Shown one piece after another: positions 1 through 7,954 of a stretch of DNA of 64,000 bases (the stretch's first letter is position 1; the number at the start of each line of letters is the position of its first letter). Position numbers and translations under genes: made by a program. Under the pieces are notes generated by a model. It was not told the origin of the DNA. It worked only from the letters and a program-made list of their open reading frames with translations, and ran no database searches. The DNA is from Martelella endophytica (GTDB taxonomy: Bacteria > Pseudomonadota > Alphaproteobacteria > Rhizobiales > Rhizobiaceae), in assembly GCF_000960975.1 (NCBI RefSeq), contig NZ_CP010803.1:1391944-1455943 (forward strand), written 5' to 3'.

Positions 1-93
1 CGAAATGCCCAATTCCCGGCAGATCGCTTTGATCGGCATGCCTTGCGTCAGGGCAAGCCGGCGTATCTTCGCAATTGTTTCCACAACAAGCAT
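1..93 (-). CDS. istA: IS21 transposase IstA, first 31 codons (runs off the left edge)
   Basis: The leftward frame begins with ATG at 91-93 and encodes MLVVETIAKIRRLAL followed by a helix-turn-helix-like stretch ending in CRELGIS. This resembles the N-terminal DNA-binding segment of IstA, the DDE transposase of IS21 elements. Only the N-terminus is visible, so the gene cannot be judged intact. It differs in sequence from the IstA at 7951-9210, so the window holds two distinct IS21 subgroups. Confidence 0.65.
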   Translation of the reverse strand, partial: MLVVETIAKIRRLALTQGMPIKAICRELGIS

Positions 94-100
94 CCAAATA

Positions 101-127
101 AAAAGCCTCCGAGATAAACCGGAGGCT
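101..127 (-). terminator. Terminator-like hairpin ahead of istA (copy a)
   Basis: AGCCTCCG (104-111) pairs with CGGAGGCT (120-127) around an 8-nt loop, and read leftward the stem is followed by a run of T. It lies between the element's end and the istA start codon, so it probably blocks read-through from flanking DNA into the transposase gene, a common arrangement in insertion sequences. Confidence 0.6.
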
Positions 128-209
128 GTTGTAACCCCTGTGCCAGAAGGGGTCCCTTTTGGAAGCCGATCACCCCTCTAACGGGGTCCTTATTCCACGC
201 CTAATCACA

Positions 210-988
210 GACGACAAGGTGAAGGCCTTCCTCGATCGGCCCATCGAGGGCGAGTGGCCCTATTTGTGGATCGATGCCACCTATCTGAAGGTTCGGCGCG
301 GTGGCCGCATTGTCTCCGTCGCCGTCATCATCGCCGTCGGCGTCAACACCGACGGCCGGCGTGAAGTGCTCGGCATGGAGATCGGCACGTCCGAGGCCGA
401 GGCGATCTGGACCGAGTTTCTTCGAAAGCTGACCAGGCGAGGCTTCAGCGGCGTCAAGCTCGTCGTCTCCGATGGCCATGAGGGCATCAAGGCCGCAGTA
501 TCGAAGGTGCTTTCCGCGACCTGGCAGCGCTGCAGGGTGCACTTCATGCGCAATGCGCTCGCCCATGCCGGGAAAAGCGGACGCCGTGTCGTCTCAGCCT
601 TCATCGCCACGGCCTTTGCCCAGGACACGCCGGAGGCGGCGAGCGCCCAGTGGCGCAATGTCGCCGACCAGATCAGGCCGAAGGTCCCGAAGCTTGCCAA
701 TCTCATGGACAGCGCCGAGCAAGACGTACTCGCCTACATGACCTTTCCCAAGCAGCATTGGGCGAAACTTCACTCGACCAACCCGATCGAACGATTGAAC
801 GGCGAGATCAAGCGGCGGACAGAGGTCGTCGGCATCTTCCCCAACGACGACGCCATCGTGCGCCTCGTCGGTGCGCTCCTGCTCGAACAGAATGATGAAT
901 GGGCCGTTCAGCGATCTCGCTCTATGACCCTTGAGACAATCGCCAAGATGAGCGAGATCCGCTCATCAGCCTGCCAGCAGCAAGCTGA
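210..988 (+). pseudogene. IS256-family transposase, 5'-truncated and frameshifted
   Basis: This is the C-terminal two thirds of an IS256/mutator-type DDE transposase. All three catalytic acidic residues are visible: D in WIDATY, D in VVSDGHEG and E in NPIERLNGEIKRR. The N-terminal roughly 110 residues are missing because an IS21 element ends at 209; an apparent ATG at 159 belongs to that IS21. Near 948-950 one base seems to be lost: reading GATGATCCG instead of GAGATCCG would restore the usual DDPLISLPAAS-like C-terminus and a TGA at 986-988. As it stands the frame runs on to 1064 with unrelated residues. It is therefore dead by both truncation and frameshift. IS256 sequence probably continues to about 1053. 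Confidence 0.85.
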
Positions 989-1053
989 CACTCATCCGCC
1001 CCTCTGGGATGAGCCGTGGCCGTCTAAGATACACCACGTCTCGGGACACGATC

Positions 1054-1697
1054 CTCCGCGATAAACGCCATCTTCTACCTGCTGCAATCGGGTTGCCAAT
1101 GGGCTTTGCTGCCGCACGACTTTCCGCCGAAAAGCACGGTCCATCACTATTTCAAAAGGTTCTGCCGGGACTGGACATGGCGACGTATTCATGACGCGCT
1201 CTATTGCCGGACCCGGCGGTTGGAGGGGCGCGAGGAACAGCCGTCGTTTGCCATCATTGACAGCCAGTCGGTGAAGTCTGGCCCGGATGTACACCGCGAT
1301 GTCGGCTATGATGCAGGCAAGAAGGTCAAGGGCCGCAAACGGCACATTCTGGTCGACACGCTCGGCATGCATTCAGGATCGCGACGGAGCAGCGCTCGTG
1401 TTCAACAAAATCGCCGATCGTTTTCCTTTCATTGAAAAAATCTGCGGTGACGGCGGCTATCAAGACCAAAGGGTCGAAGAGGCAAGCCCGAGACCGATGG
1501 AGATCGTCAAGCGCAATCAAGCAGGCTTTCAGGTTCTGCCGAAGCGCTGGATTGTCGAACGAACATTGGCGTGGCTCGGGATAAACCGCCGTTTGGCAAA
1601 GGATTTCGAGCGGTTCTCAGCAACAAGCCTCGCCTTCATTCAGACCGCTATGATCAAGCTCATGACAAAGCGGCTCGCTCGATATCCGCTTTCTTGA
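1054..1697 (+). pseudogene. IS5-family transposase remnant
   Basis: Broken transposase of the IS5 family. The recognisable protein starts around AIFYLLQSGCQW (about 1067), lacks the N-terminal region, and runs in one frame through LLPHDFPPKSTVHHYF, IIDSQSVK (a catalytic Asp) and GRKRHILVDTLGM to about 1371. There a deletion with frame change removes roughly ten residues. The match resumes in another frame with DGAALVF, GDGGYQ (second Asp region) and PKRWIVERTLAWLGINRR (catalytic Glu) to a stop at 1697. The element probably ends just beyond, near GAACAGACTCTGAG at 1696-1709. The two-frame structure makes it non-functional. Confidence 0.8.
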
Positions 1698-1851
1698 ACA
1701 GACTCTGAGAGTCGGACTCGAAAAGCTCTCAATAGTGGGCTTGATTTTGCAGAGTACAAGAGGATGCACACCAGTGTTCCCGACGATCATGGTTTCCGCC
1801 ATTTGCCAGCCTCGTGTATCAAAAGCTGTTTGCAAGCCAAGTTGGAGCCTT

Positions 1852-2736
1852 TTATTTACCTGCGTATTCCATTAACCGCTCATTGAAAATGGCTCTCAAG
1901 TCATCAAGTTTTTCTTGGGCCGCCAACCCACTTTTCTGGTCTGTGACTAGAAAAAGCGATTCATGGACCGCCATGGCAATATCAAACAACTCTCCGGAGG
2001 GAGCGGCGCCGTCACCTGCATGATGGCGTAATTTGCGATCGAGAAATGCGTCCACCTTTTCCGATCGCTCCTGCGTCTTAGAAAGAACGATATCGAGACT
2101 TCCGCTTATATCACTGACGGTTCTGCGCCAGTCGGAGAGCAAATTGTCGTAGGAAACAAAAGCCCGGCGACGACGTCGCGTTGCTTTTTCGGCGTCTAAT
2201 TGATTTCTGATATAATACATAAGACCTTGCTCCAGCGAAGAGCCGTCTCTGGCTCTTAGTGACCCGGCAATTTCAGCCGGATTTCTAGAAATGAAGCAGA
2301 ACACCGGGTCGGCATCCAGCTTTTGGAATATGATATCCCATAGGTCGAGCATACGGCACATGCGCGGCTCCTTGAGTACGCAGAGCGCGGCGTCGCCGTA
2401 ATTCTGCTGGAAGGCGCACGCAATTCGCTGCGTGTAATCCTCGACCTGACTCGCGTCTAGCCTCTCGAAAGGGAAGGGACGACAGTCACTCCATTCGCTG
2501 TCAACAGCTTCTAGGATTTCATCGTGGAGATTAGCCAGATCCTGAGGCTCAAAATACCCCTTCTCATTTGCCATGTTTGCTGACATCAGGTTCTTGGGAA
2601 GCGTGCATCCGAGAATGCCCAATGTCCCGGTAAGGGCCGAAGTGCCGCTGCGCGCTCCGATAACAGTCACCACCGTACGTCGAGTGGTGCGCTTGTAGCG
2701 GAAGAATCTACCGATGTCTTTGAACTTGCTGATCAT
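1852..2736 (-). CDS. Sulfotransferase-family protein
   Basis: A 294-residue cytosolic protein. Residues 27-33 (GARSGTS) form the P-loop-like 5'-phosphosulfate-binding motif of PAPS-dependent sulfotransferases, and SRNPAEIAGSL at about 150-160 matches the 3'-phosphate-binding region (Arg-Asn-Pro). Arginine-rich RRRRR near residue 190 is unusual. The family transfers sulfate from PAPS to sugars, lipids or nodulation-type oligosaccharides; the acceptor cannot be named here. It sits alone between transposase remnants and upstream of glycosyltransferase genes, so a role in decorating a surface glycan is plausible but inferred. ATG at 2736 is chosen as the first in-frame start before the conserved P-loop. 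Some family members are kinase-like or inactive. Confidence 0.7.
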   Translation of the reverse strand: MISKFKDIGRFFRYKRTTRRTVVTVIGARSGTSALTGTLGILGCTLPKNLMSANMANEKGYFEPQDLANLHDEILEAVDSEWSDCRPFPFERLDASQVEDYTQRIACAFQQNYGDAALCVLKEPRMCRMLDLWDIIFQKLDADPVFCFISRNPAEIAGSLRARDGSSLEQGLMYYIRNQLDAEKATRRRRRAFVSYDNLLSDWRRTVSDISGSLDIVLSKTQERSEKVDAFLDRKLRHHAGDGAAPSGELFDIAMAVHESLFLVTDQKSGLAAQEKLDDLRAIFNERLMEYAGK

Positions 2737-2774
2737 GCTCTATCATTTCCTCAGTGTCTGTCTTGAATGTCGCT

Positions 2775-3000
2775 GAACCGCTCCGAGTTTGCCGGCGACA
2801 CCATGCTGATGCAAGCGAACACACGACGAGTCGATCACCTGAATATCGCCGCCGAAGGCCGAACAAATCGCCTTGGCGATCTCAGTCACCAGCCTGCCGC
2901 CAGTGGACAAAGTGATTATAACAGAGGGTGTACAGGTCAGACCCATTTCGGTTTGGCGACAGAACTGGATCACAAATCTCTGAAACTGCTCAACTCTTTT
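2775..3000 (-). pseudogene. Relic of an IS5-type transposase
   Basis: The leftward frame contains AFGGDIQVIDSSCVRLHQHG, which resembles the first catalytic-Asp block (VIDS...VR.HQH) of IS5-group transposases. Flanking residues are not recognisable and no complete frame exists, so this looks like an eroded fragment. Homology is judged by eye from one motif. Confidence 0.5.
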
Positions 3001-3342
3001 CGAGCTGCGCGCTGAGGGACTTCTCGCCGGGCAACAAAACGCCGATCGAAGTGCGGCGAGAAACGGGAATTTTCGATGCCGGCGCCACTCAAACACTTGC
3101 CTAGGAATACCAACCGAACTATCAGTCACCCGCGAACTCTCGATTTAAGTGTGTGACGCATGCGTGCAGACCAACAGACAATGCGTTTTTACTGGCGTTG
3201 ATTTGACGGAGAGTGCTGCGTGTTCCGTAGGCGGCGCATGGAGATGATATGCCAAAGACAAGTCGTTGCGGCTTCTGACATATGGCTATGCTCGCTTCCG
3301 ACAAGTGTCTGATCTGTACGGTCGATATATTGGGGATCTCGA
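3001..3342. other. Intergenic stretch, no gene recognised
   Basis: Short open frames on both strands here show no family motif or convincing ribosome-binding site. The sequence becomes more A+T-rich towards the next gene and presumably contains its promoter, which I could not place with confidence. Confidence 0.4.
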
Positions 3343-5025
3343 ATGCATTCATTGGGTAGCGATCACACCAAATTTGCTTCAAAATATCTGAACACCACGA
3401 TTTGCTTTATAATAGTTCAGTTTTTTTTCTGGGTTGGCCATTTGCATGACGCCGCCCTGCCTGGATTGTATATGGATGCTGTCAATCCAGATTACTTAGC
3501 CGGCAAAACCTTGAACCCAGAGTTGAGAAACGCAACTTGGTTCCCTCCCACGGAAATTTTTCCACTTTTAGGGAACCTCTATCATGGGGTCCAGAATTAC
3601 TATGTAGGTTTGCCGGTTTTCGAACTTCTTGGTTTTAACATGCTATCCCTAAGGGTTTCCCAAGGGGTATTTGCTTCAGGTATACTTATATTATATCAGA
3701 TTATAATTATGAAGGCGACGGGATCGAGGTCGGTTTCTTTAGTCGGTTCTTTGTGCTTGGCAATTGATATGGCTTTTCTCGCCTCATTCCGAACACAGAT
3801 GTATATTGTTATATCAGGCGTATTCTGGTTGTTTATGTCTCTCTATTTTATATTCAAGATGGACTCCTATAGAATTTCGAAGAACAATCCGAATTCAGGC
3901 ATAACTCGAGGGTTATTGAGGTCTGATTGGATAATTCCAGGAGTATTCTCAGGCTTATCTATATACAGCTATTTTGTGTTCTCTTTTTTTGTTCCGGCAT
4001 TGCTTATTATAGTTTATCTGAGCGCAAGGAACATCGCATGCGTGTTCCGGTTTTGTGCCGGCCTTTGTATAGGGGTGCTGCCTTATGTTGTGGGATACAT
4101 CTCTTTGGCAGCTGCGTTAGGGGGGGTGACGCCCGCCTTGGATTGGCTCAAGAATGCGCTCGGCGGCCTAGACCCCATGTCTGACCATCAAGGCCTGTGG
4201 CAGAGATTGGAATACTCTTGGTCTCTAGTTTATCTAGCCTTAAGTAATTATGGAAATAATATTCTTATTTTTGGTTCTGCAGATAAGCCTATTTTTGCTT
4301 GTGCGAAAATATATACTATGGCTATCTCATTTATTATCCTGTTTTTGTATTTCATTTTTGACGTTATAAAACGAAAACGCGGAAACGACTATGATATAAG
4401 AATGTATTCTTCTGTAGTTCTTCTTCCGATATCCTTCATTGTAATTTCATCCGTTTTTGGATCTCGTCTATGGGCTCATCATTTTTCGGCGCTTATTCCT
4501 TTATGTTATCTGATTTTATTTTTAGCTATATCGAGGGTTTTGCACGGGGGACTTGGTGGGGGTAAGGTGTGGCGTGTGTCGTTTTCCGTGGCTCTGTGCC
4601 TCCTCTTTTTGATCGGCAACACTTTGCAACAGCGCGCGTTCTTTCTAAAGCTGGAGGAGACCGGCGGGGTCGGGAAGTTCTCAGACGCGATTAACCGAAT
4701 GGCAGATAATGCTATGAGCCTGCCCGAGCAGGTTGTGCACGTGTTCCCGGAATGGGGCTTTATGATGCCTTTCGCTTTCTTGACTGGGAATCGGCGTTTG
4801 TATGAGACGGATTTGTCGGTAGAGATTCTGGGGCGCCTGGCGAGGGAGGGGAAAATCGTCAGGATCTATTATTGGGATGCTGCTGATACCGGAAAATACA
4901 AGAAAATCGTGGCTGAATCCGGATTTAAGGTTACAACTGATGGGCAGTATATGCAGCGTGATCACAATGTCGCGTTTAATTGGATGGAGGCCGCCTCAAG
5001 TGATCAGAGTGGCAAAGATTGGTGA
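3343..5025 (+). CDS. Polytopic membrane protein, probable GT-C type glycosyltransferase
   Basis: A 560-residue protein with about ten hydrophobic segments and, after the first one, a periplasmic loop carrying MDAVNPDY. An acidic residue early in the first loop is typical of GT-C enzymes that use lipid-linked sugars. No closer family could be assigned. It is followed 3 bp later by a GtrB-like GT2 and then a GtrA-like flippase, the three-part layout of phage-type O-antigen glucosylation (flippase, bactoprenol-sugar synthase, membrane transferase). By that context it would transfer the sugar from undecaprenyl phosphate to a surface polysaccharide. Its codons are markedly A+T-rich compared with the core genes, suggesting horizontal acquisition. 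The C-terminal ~110 residues form a soluble domain. Confidence 0.6.
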   Translation: MHSLGSDHTKFASKYLNTTICFIIVQFFFWVGHLHDAALPGLYMDAVNPDYLAGKTLNPELRNATWFPPTEIFPLLGNLYHGVQNYYVGLPVFELLGFNMLSLRVSQGVFASGILILYQIIIMKATGSRSVSLVGSLCLAIDMAFLASFRTQMYIVISGVFWLFMSLYFIFKMDSYRISKNNPNSGITRGLLRSDWIIPGVFSGLSIYSYFVFSFFVPALLIIVYLSARNIACVFRFCAGLCIGVLPYVVGYISLAAALGGVTPALDWLKNALGGLDPMSDHQGLWQRLEYSWSLVYLALSNYGNNILIFGSADKPIFACAKIYTMAISFIILFLYFIFDVIKRKRGNDYDIRMYSSVVLLPISFIVISSVFGSRLWAHHFSALIPLCYLILFLAISRVLHGGLGGGKVWRVSFSVALCLLFLIGNTLQQRAFFLKLEETGGVGKFSDAINRMADNAMSLPEQVVHVFPEWGFMMPFAFLTGNRRLYETDLSVEILGRLAREGKIVRIYYWDAADTGKYKKIVAESGFKVTTDGQYMQRDHNVAFNWMEAASSDQSGKDW

Positions 5026-5028
5026 CGC

Positions 5029-5976
5029 ATGCAATTCGAGAAAGATATGACTGAAGATAAAACCATCGCTATCCTTGTGCCATGCTACAATGAGGAGGTT
5101 ACCATCAGCAAGGTGGTTTCCGATTTCAGGGCGGCTCTGCCGGAGGCGACGATCTTTGTTTATGACAATAATTCCACAGATCGCTCGCGTGAGTTTGCAG
5201 CGGAGGCCGGTGCTGTGGTTCGCCTGGAGCGGCGTCAGGGTAAGGGCAATGTCATGCGGCGGATGTTCGCTGACATCGAGGCGGATGTCTATGTCCTGGT
5301 CGATGGCGACGATACCTATGACGCAGCCTCTGCGCCGAAGTTGGTTGACGTTCTGTGCGCAGAGGGGCTCGATATGGTCAATGGTCGTCGTGACGGTGGA
5401 TCGATGGAGGCCTATCGACGTGGTCACCGTTTTGGCAACAGGTTGTTGACCGGGCTTGTCTCGACGATATTCGGGAACGAGTTCAGCGATATGCTTTCCG
5501 GGTATCGGGTCTTCTCCCGTCGTTTCGTGAAGAGCTTTCCGGCGCTAGCGACCGGCTTTGAAATCGAGACTGAGCTCACCGTCCATGCCCTGGAACTGCG
5601 GATGCCAACTGCCGAGATCGGGACGCCTTACAAGGAAAGGCCGGAGGGATCGACCAGCAAGCTGCGTACGTTCAGTGATGGCTTCAGGATCTTGAGGACG
5701 ATAATGCTGCTTGTGCGCGACGAGCGCCCATTTCAGTTTTTCTCCGGCGTCGCCCTGCTGCTCCTTCTATTTTCGCTTGCCATCATGATACCGGTATTCC
5801 TGACCTATTTCCAAACTGGTCTAGTACCACGCCTGCCGACGGTTCTGATGGCCACCGCCTGTAGTATTCTCGGGGCACTTTCTTTTTTCTGCGGGCTGAT
5901 TTTGGATACGGTGACGTTGAGCAGGCGTGAGGCCAAGCGTATGTGTTATCTTTCGATTCCGAGCCCCTCCGCCTAG
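5029..5976 (+). CDS. gtrB: GtrB/DPM1-like family 2 glycosyltransferase
   Basis: A 315-residue GT2 enzyme with PCYNEE at residues 18-23 (nucleotide-binding start of the GT-A fold), the metal-binding acidic cluster VDGDD near 91-95, and two C-terminal membrane segments (about 235-258 and 268-292). This matches polyprenyl-phosphate glycosyltransferases of the GtrB/dolichol-phosphate-mannose-synthase type, which load a nucleotide sugar onto undecaprenyl phosphate at the inner membrane. It lies 3 bp after the GT-C gene and overlaps the GtrA gene, so the three are probably one transcript. ATG at 5029 is used; ATG at 5047 is an alternative, and neither has a clear Shine-Dalgarno. The sugar donor cannot be told from sequence. 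Confidence 0.8.
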   Translation: MQFEKDMTEDKTIAILVPCYNEEVTISKVVSDFRAALPEATIFVYDNNSTDRSREFAAEAGAVVRLERRQGKGNVMRRMFADIEADVYVLVDGDDTYDAASAPKLVDVLCAEGLDMVNGRRDGGSMEAYRRGHRFGNRLLTGLVSTIFGNEFSDMLSGYRVFSRRFVKSFPALATGFEIETELTVHALELRMPTAEIGTPYKERPEGSTSKLRTFSDGFRILRTIMLLVRDERPFQFFSGVALLLLLFSLAIMIPVFLTYFQTGLVPRLPTVLMATACSILGALSFFCGLILDTVTLSRREAKRMCYLSIPSPSA

Positions 5977-6359
5977 ACATGAGTATGTTTGGGAGGTTTG
6001 CGATTGTCGGCGTGATTGCGTTCTGTGTTGACTGGGCGATCATCACAGTATTGCTGCATATTGGGATTTTATTTCCGTTGGCACGGGCTGGGAGTTATTT
6101 CTGTGCGGCGAGTGCTGCATGGATTTTAAATAGAAAATGGACATTTGAGAACAAAAATAATAGCATTATTCGGCAATGGGGAGCTTACTTAATAGCGAAT
6201 TTATCGGGCGGCATGGTGAATTACATTGTGTCGATCTTTATATCCTACATGATTTCTGAAAGAAGTGAGTTCTCGACGCTGTTATCGCTTGTGTGCGGTA
6301 CACTTTGCGGAATGCTTATTAATTTTACACTCTCTAAAAGATATGTCTTTAAGAGCTGA
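5943..6359 (+). CDS. gtrA: GtrA-like flippase
   Basis: A small four-helix membrane protein (138 residues) with the GtrA-family pattern FAIVGVIAFCVDW in helix 1 and AAWILNRKWTF after helix 2. GtrA proteins are thought to flip undecaprenyl-phosphate sugars made by GtrB to the periplasmic face. GTG at 5943 is chosen because GAGG lies about 10 nt upstream inside the preceding gene, giving a 34-bp overlap; ATG at 5979 is possible but has no purine-rich leader. It ends the polysaccharide cassette: immediately downstream the sequence turns into insertion-sequence material. Confidence 0.8.
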   Translation: MLSFDSEPLRLDMSMFGRFAIVGVIAFCVDWAIITVLLHIGILFPLARAGSYFCAASAAWILNRKWTFENKNNSIIRQWGAYLIANLSGGMVNYIVSIFISYMISERSEFSTLLSLVCGTLCGMLINFTLSKRYVFKS

Positions 6360-6393
6360 GAGTCTTCTCTGATTGGGGTCGTTGTGGTCAAGG

Positions 6394-6445
6394 TGAACTG
6401 ATGCGCTGGATGCCCCCACCCAGCGGCATCGGGTATACCAAGACG
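6394..6445 (+). repeat. 52-bp inverted repeat, left copy
   Basis: The segment TGAACTGATGCG...CCAAGACG is repeated in inverted orientation at 9818-9869 with about three mismatches over 52 positions. The right copy lies directly upstream of an IS110-type transposase start, so the repeat may be the end of that element; the left copy would then be a second, oppositely oriented end. Confidence 0.85.
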
Positions 6446-6553
6446 TGTGTGGATGCCCCTGTTTGGCAAGCTTGCTCTGCCCCATGAAAACTGGATCGTT
6501 TGCTGTTGGAGTGTTCCGCGGTATTTTCCTGGCTGGGAGAAGGAGTGGAAGCG

Positions 6554-6820
6554 ATGAAGGCATCGAAGTTTTCGGACGCCCAGAAGGCGTTTATTCTGAA
6601 GCAGGGGGATGACGGTGTGCCTGTGGCGGAGATCTGCCGCAAGGCCGGGATCAGCCAGGCGACCTATTTCAACTGGAAGAAAAAATACGCAGGTCTGCTG
6701 CCTGACGAGATGCGCCGGCTGAAGGCTTTGGAAGATGAGAATGCGAAACTGAAGCGGATCGTGGCGGACCTGACGCTGGACCGCGAGATGCTTCAGGATG
6801 TCATCCGCCGAAAGCTCTGA
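6554..6820 (+). CDS. IS3 OrfA (helix-turn-helix transposase subunit)
   Basis: An 88-residue IS3 OrfA starting MKASKFSDAQKAFIL. It has a helix-turn-helix (EICRKAGISQATYFNWKKKY) and a leucine-zipper-like C-terminus (LKALEDENAKLKRIVADL). OrfA binds the element's ends and is normally fused to OrfB by programmed -1 frameshifting. The frame is intact, but its partner OrfB is broken, so it may only act as a binding protein. GGAG precedes the ATG within AGAAGGAGTGGAAGCG. Confidence 0.85.
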   Translation: MKASKFSDAQKAFILKQGDDGVPVAEICRKAGISQATYFNWKKKYAGLLPDEMRRLKALEDENAKLKRIVADLTLDREMLQDVIRRKL

Positions 6821-6844
6821 GGCCTGCCCGAACGCGCAAGCTAT

Positions 6845-7018
6845 CGCGGTGAGGATGTGGTGCAAACCCTTGAGCGGATCTGCCAGAAAGGCGGCTACCC
6901 GAAGACGATACGGGTGGATAATGGCAGCGAATTTATCTCCCGTGACCTCGATCTCTGGGCCTATGTGAACAAGGTTACGCTAGACTTCTCGCGGCCTGGC
7001 AAACCGACCGACAACGGC
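6845..7018 (+). pseudogene. IS3 OrfB, internal fragment left of the IS21 insertion
   Basis: Encodes GEDVVQTLERIC, then TIRVDNGSEFIS (second catalytic Asp) and LDFSRPGKPTDNG. The first ~200 residues of a normal OrfB, including the first catalytic Asp, are missing: sequence jumps from the end of orfA to this point. The frame is broken at 7018 by the IS21 element and resumes at 9355. Confidence 0.8.
7014..7018 (+). repeat. IS21 target-site duplication, left
   Basis: ACGGC here is repeated at 9355-9359, immediately outside the TGTCA and TGACA ends of the IS21. Removing the element and one copy restores an uninterrupted IS3 reading frame (PTDNGFIEAF). Confidence 0.85.
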
Positions 7019-7062
7019 TGTCAATGCCGCGTGAAATTTCCCCAGAAGTGCCGAAGTAAAAA

Positions 7063-7954
7063 TTACCCCACGTTATGCCGCTGTCGACGACATGGCTTGA
7101 GGATTTTTCGGGGGTTCGGGCCTCGCGGCTTTTGAGGTGGTGTGAATGCGGGCGGCGCGATCAGCGCTTTCGAGCGGACATGTTCCGGCATGAGTTCAGC
7201 GTGCTGCCGCAGCCGGTAGCTGGAGCCTTCGATCTGTATGACGACGGCATGATGGAGGCAATCTGTCGAGCAGTGCCGTTGCGACGACGGGATCGCCGAA
7301 GACATCGCCCCATTCTGCAAAGCCGCGGTTTGACGTCAGGATCATGGCGCCGCGTTCATAGCGGGCGTTGACAAGCTGGAAGAACAGATTGCCGCCGCCC
7401 TGGACGACCGGCAGATAGCCGATCTCGTCGACGATGAGCAGGCTCGGCCTGCAGAAGAAGCGAATGCGCTCCTGCAGCCTGCCTTCCCGTTCAGATTTGG
7501 CAAGCGAAGCGATCAGGTCTGCGAGTGTGGTAAAGTAAACGCTCTTTCCGGCCTTCACGGCTTCGACGCCGAGCGCTGTGGCGAGATGGCTCTTGCCCGT
7601 TCCCGGAGGGCCGAGGAAATGCACCGCTTCGTGACGGTCGACGAAGCCGAGCTGGGCCAGGGTCAGAATGCGATCGCGGTCGAGTGAAGGCTGGAATGTG
7701 AAATCGAAGCCGGCGAGCGTCTTGATGGTTGCAAGTCTGCCCATGCGCAGAGCCGTCTTGATGCGGCTGTTCTCGCGCAGCGTCAGTTCCTCCGACAAGA
7801 GGATATCGATGGCCTCAAGTGCCGACAGCTCGCCGTGTTCGAGGCGACGCACGACATGGTCGAGCGCTTCCAGTGCGCGCGGCATCTTCAGTCCGACGAG
7901 ATCATGACGGATACGGTCGATCATCGACGGAACAGGATCGAGGGTCGCGCTCAT
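7063..7954 (-). pseudogene. istB: IS21 IstB helper ATPase, frameshifted near its C-terminus
   Basis: An AAA+ ATPase related to DnaC that helps IstA choose targets. The Walker A motif (GPPGTGKSH) and Walker B (LLIVDEIGY) are intact, as is the sensor region ILTSNRGF. After ATALLDRL the frame goes astray: one extra G at about 7256-7257 (plus strand) shifts the last ~65 residues. The expected tail (LHHAVVIQIEGSSYRL..., ending at 7063) is still present in the neighbouring frame. Read as is, the protein ends at 7196. It overlaps istA by 4 bp. A sequencing error in the GG pair would make the gene intact. Confidence 0.85.

Larger units (their letters stand above)
1..209 (-). mobile_element. IS21-family element (copy a), terminal part, inserted in IS256
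   Basis: This is the terminal segment of an IS21-family element that continues past the left edge. It contains the start of istA, a terminator-like hairpin and GGGACCCC-type repeats (about 148-190), and appears to end at 209 with ...TCACA, i.e. the opposite strand opens with TGTGATTAGG, as IS21 ends open with TGT. At 210 the reading frame of an IS256 transposase begins abruptly, so the element interrupted that gene. The other target duplication would lie outside the window. The boundary is inferred from the two frames and the TGT end, not from a reference alignment. Confidence 0.7.

Noticed and set aside
159..209. ATG at 159 as the start of an intact IS256 transposase
   Set aside because: The sequence 159-209 belongs to an IS21 end and encodes nothing like the IS256 N-terminus.
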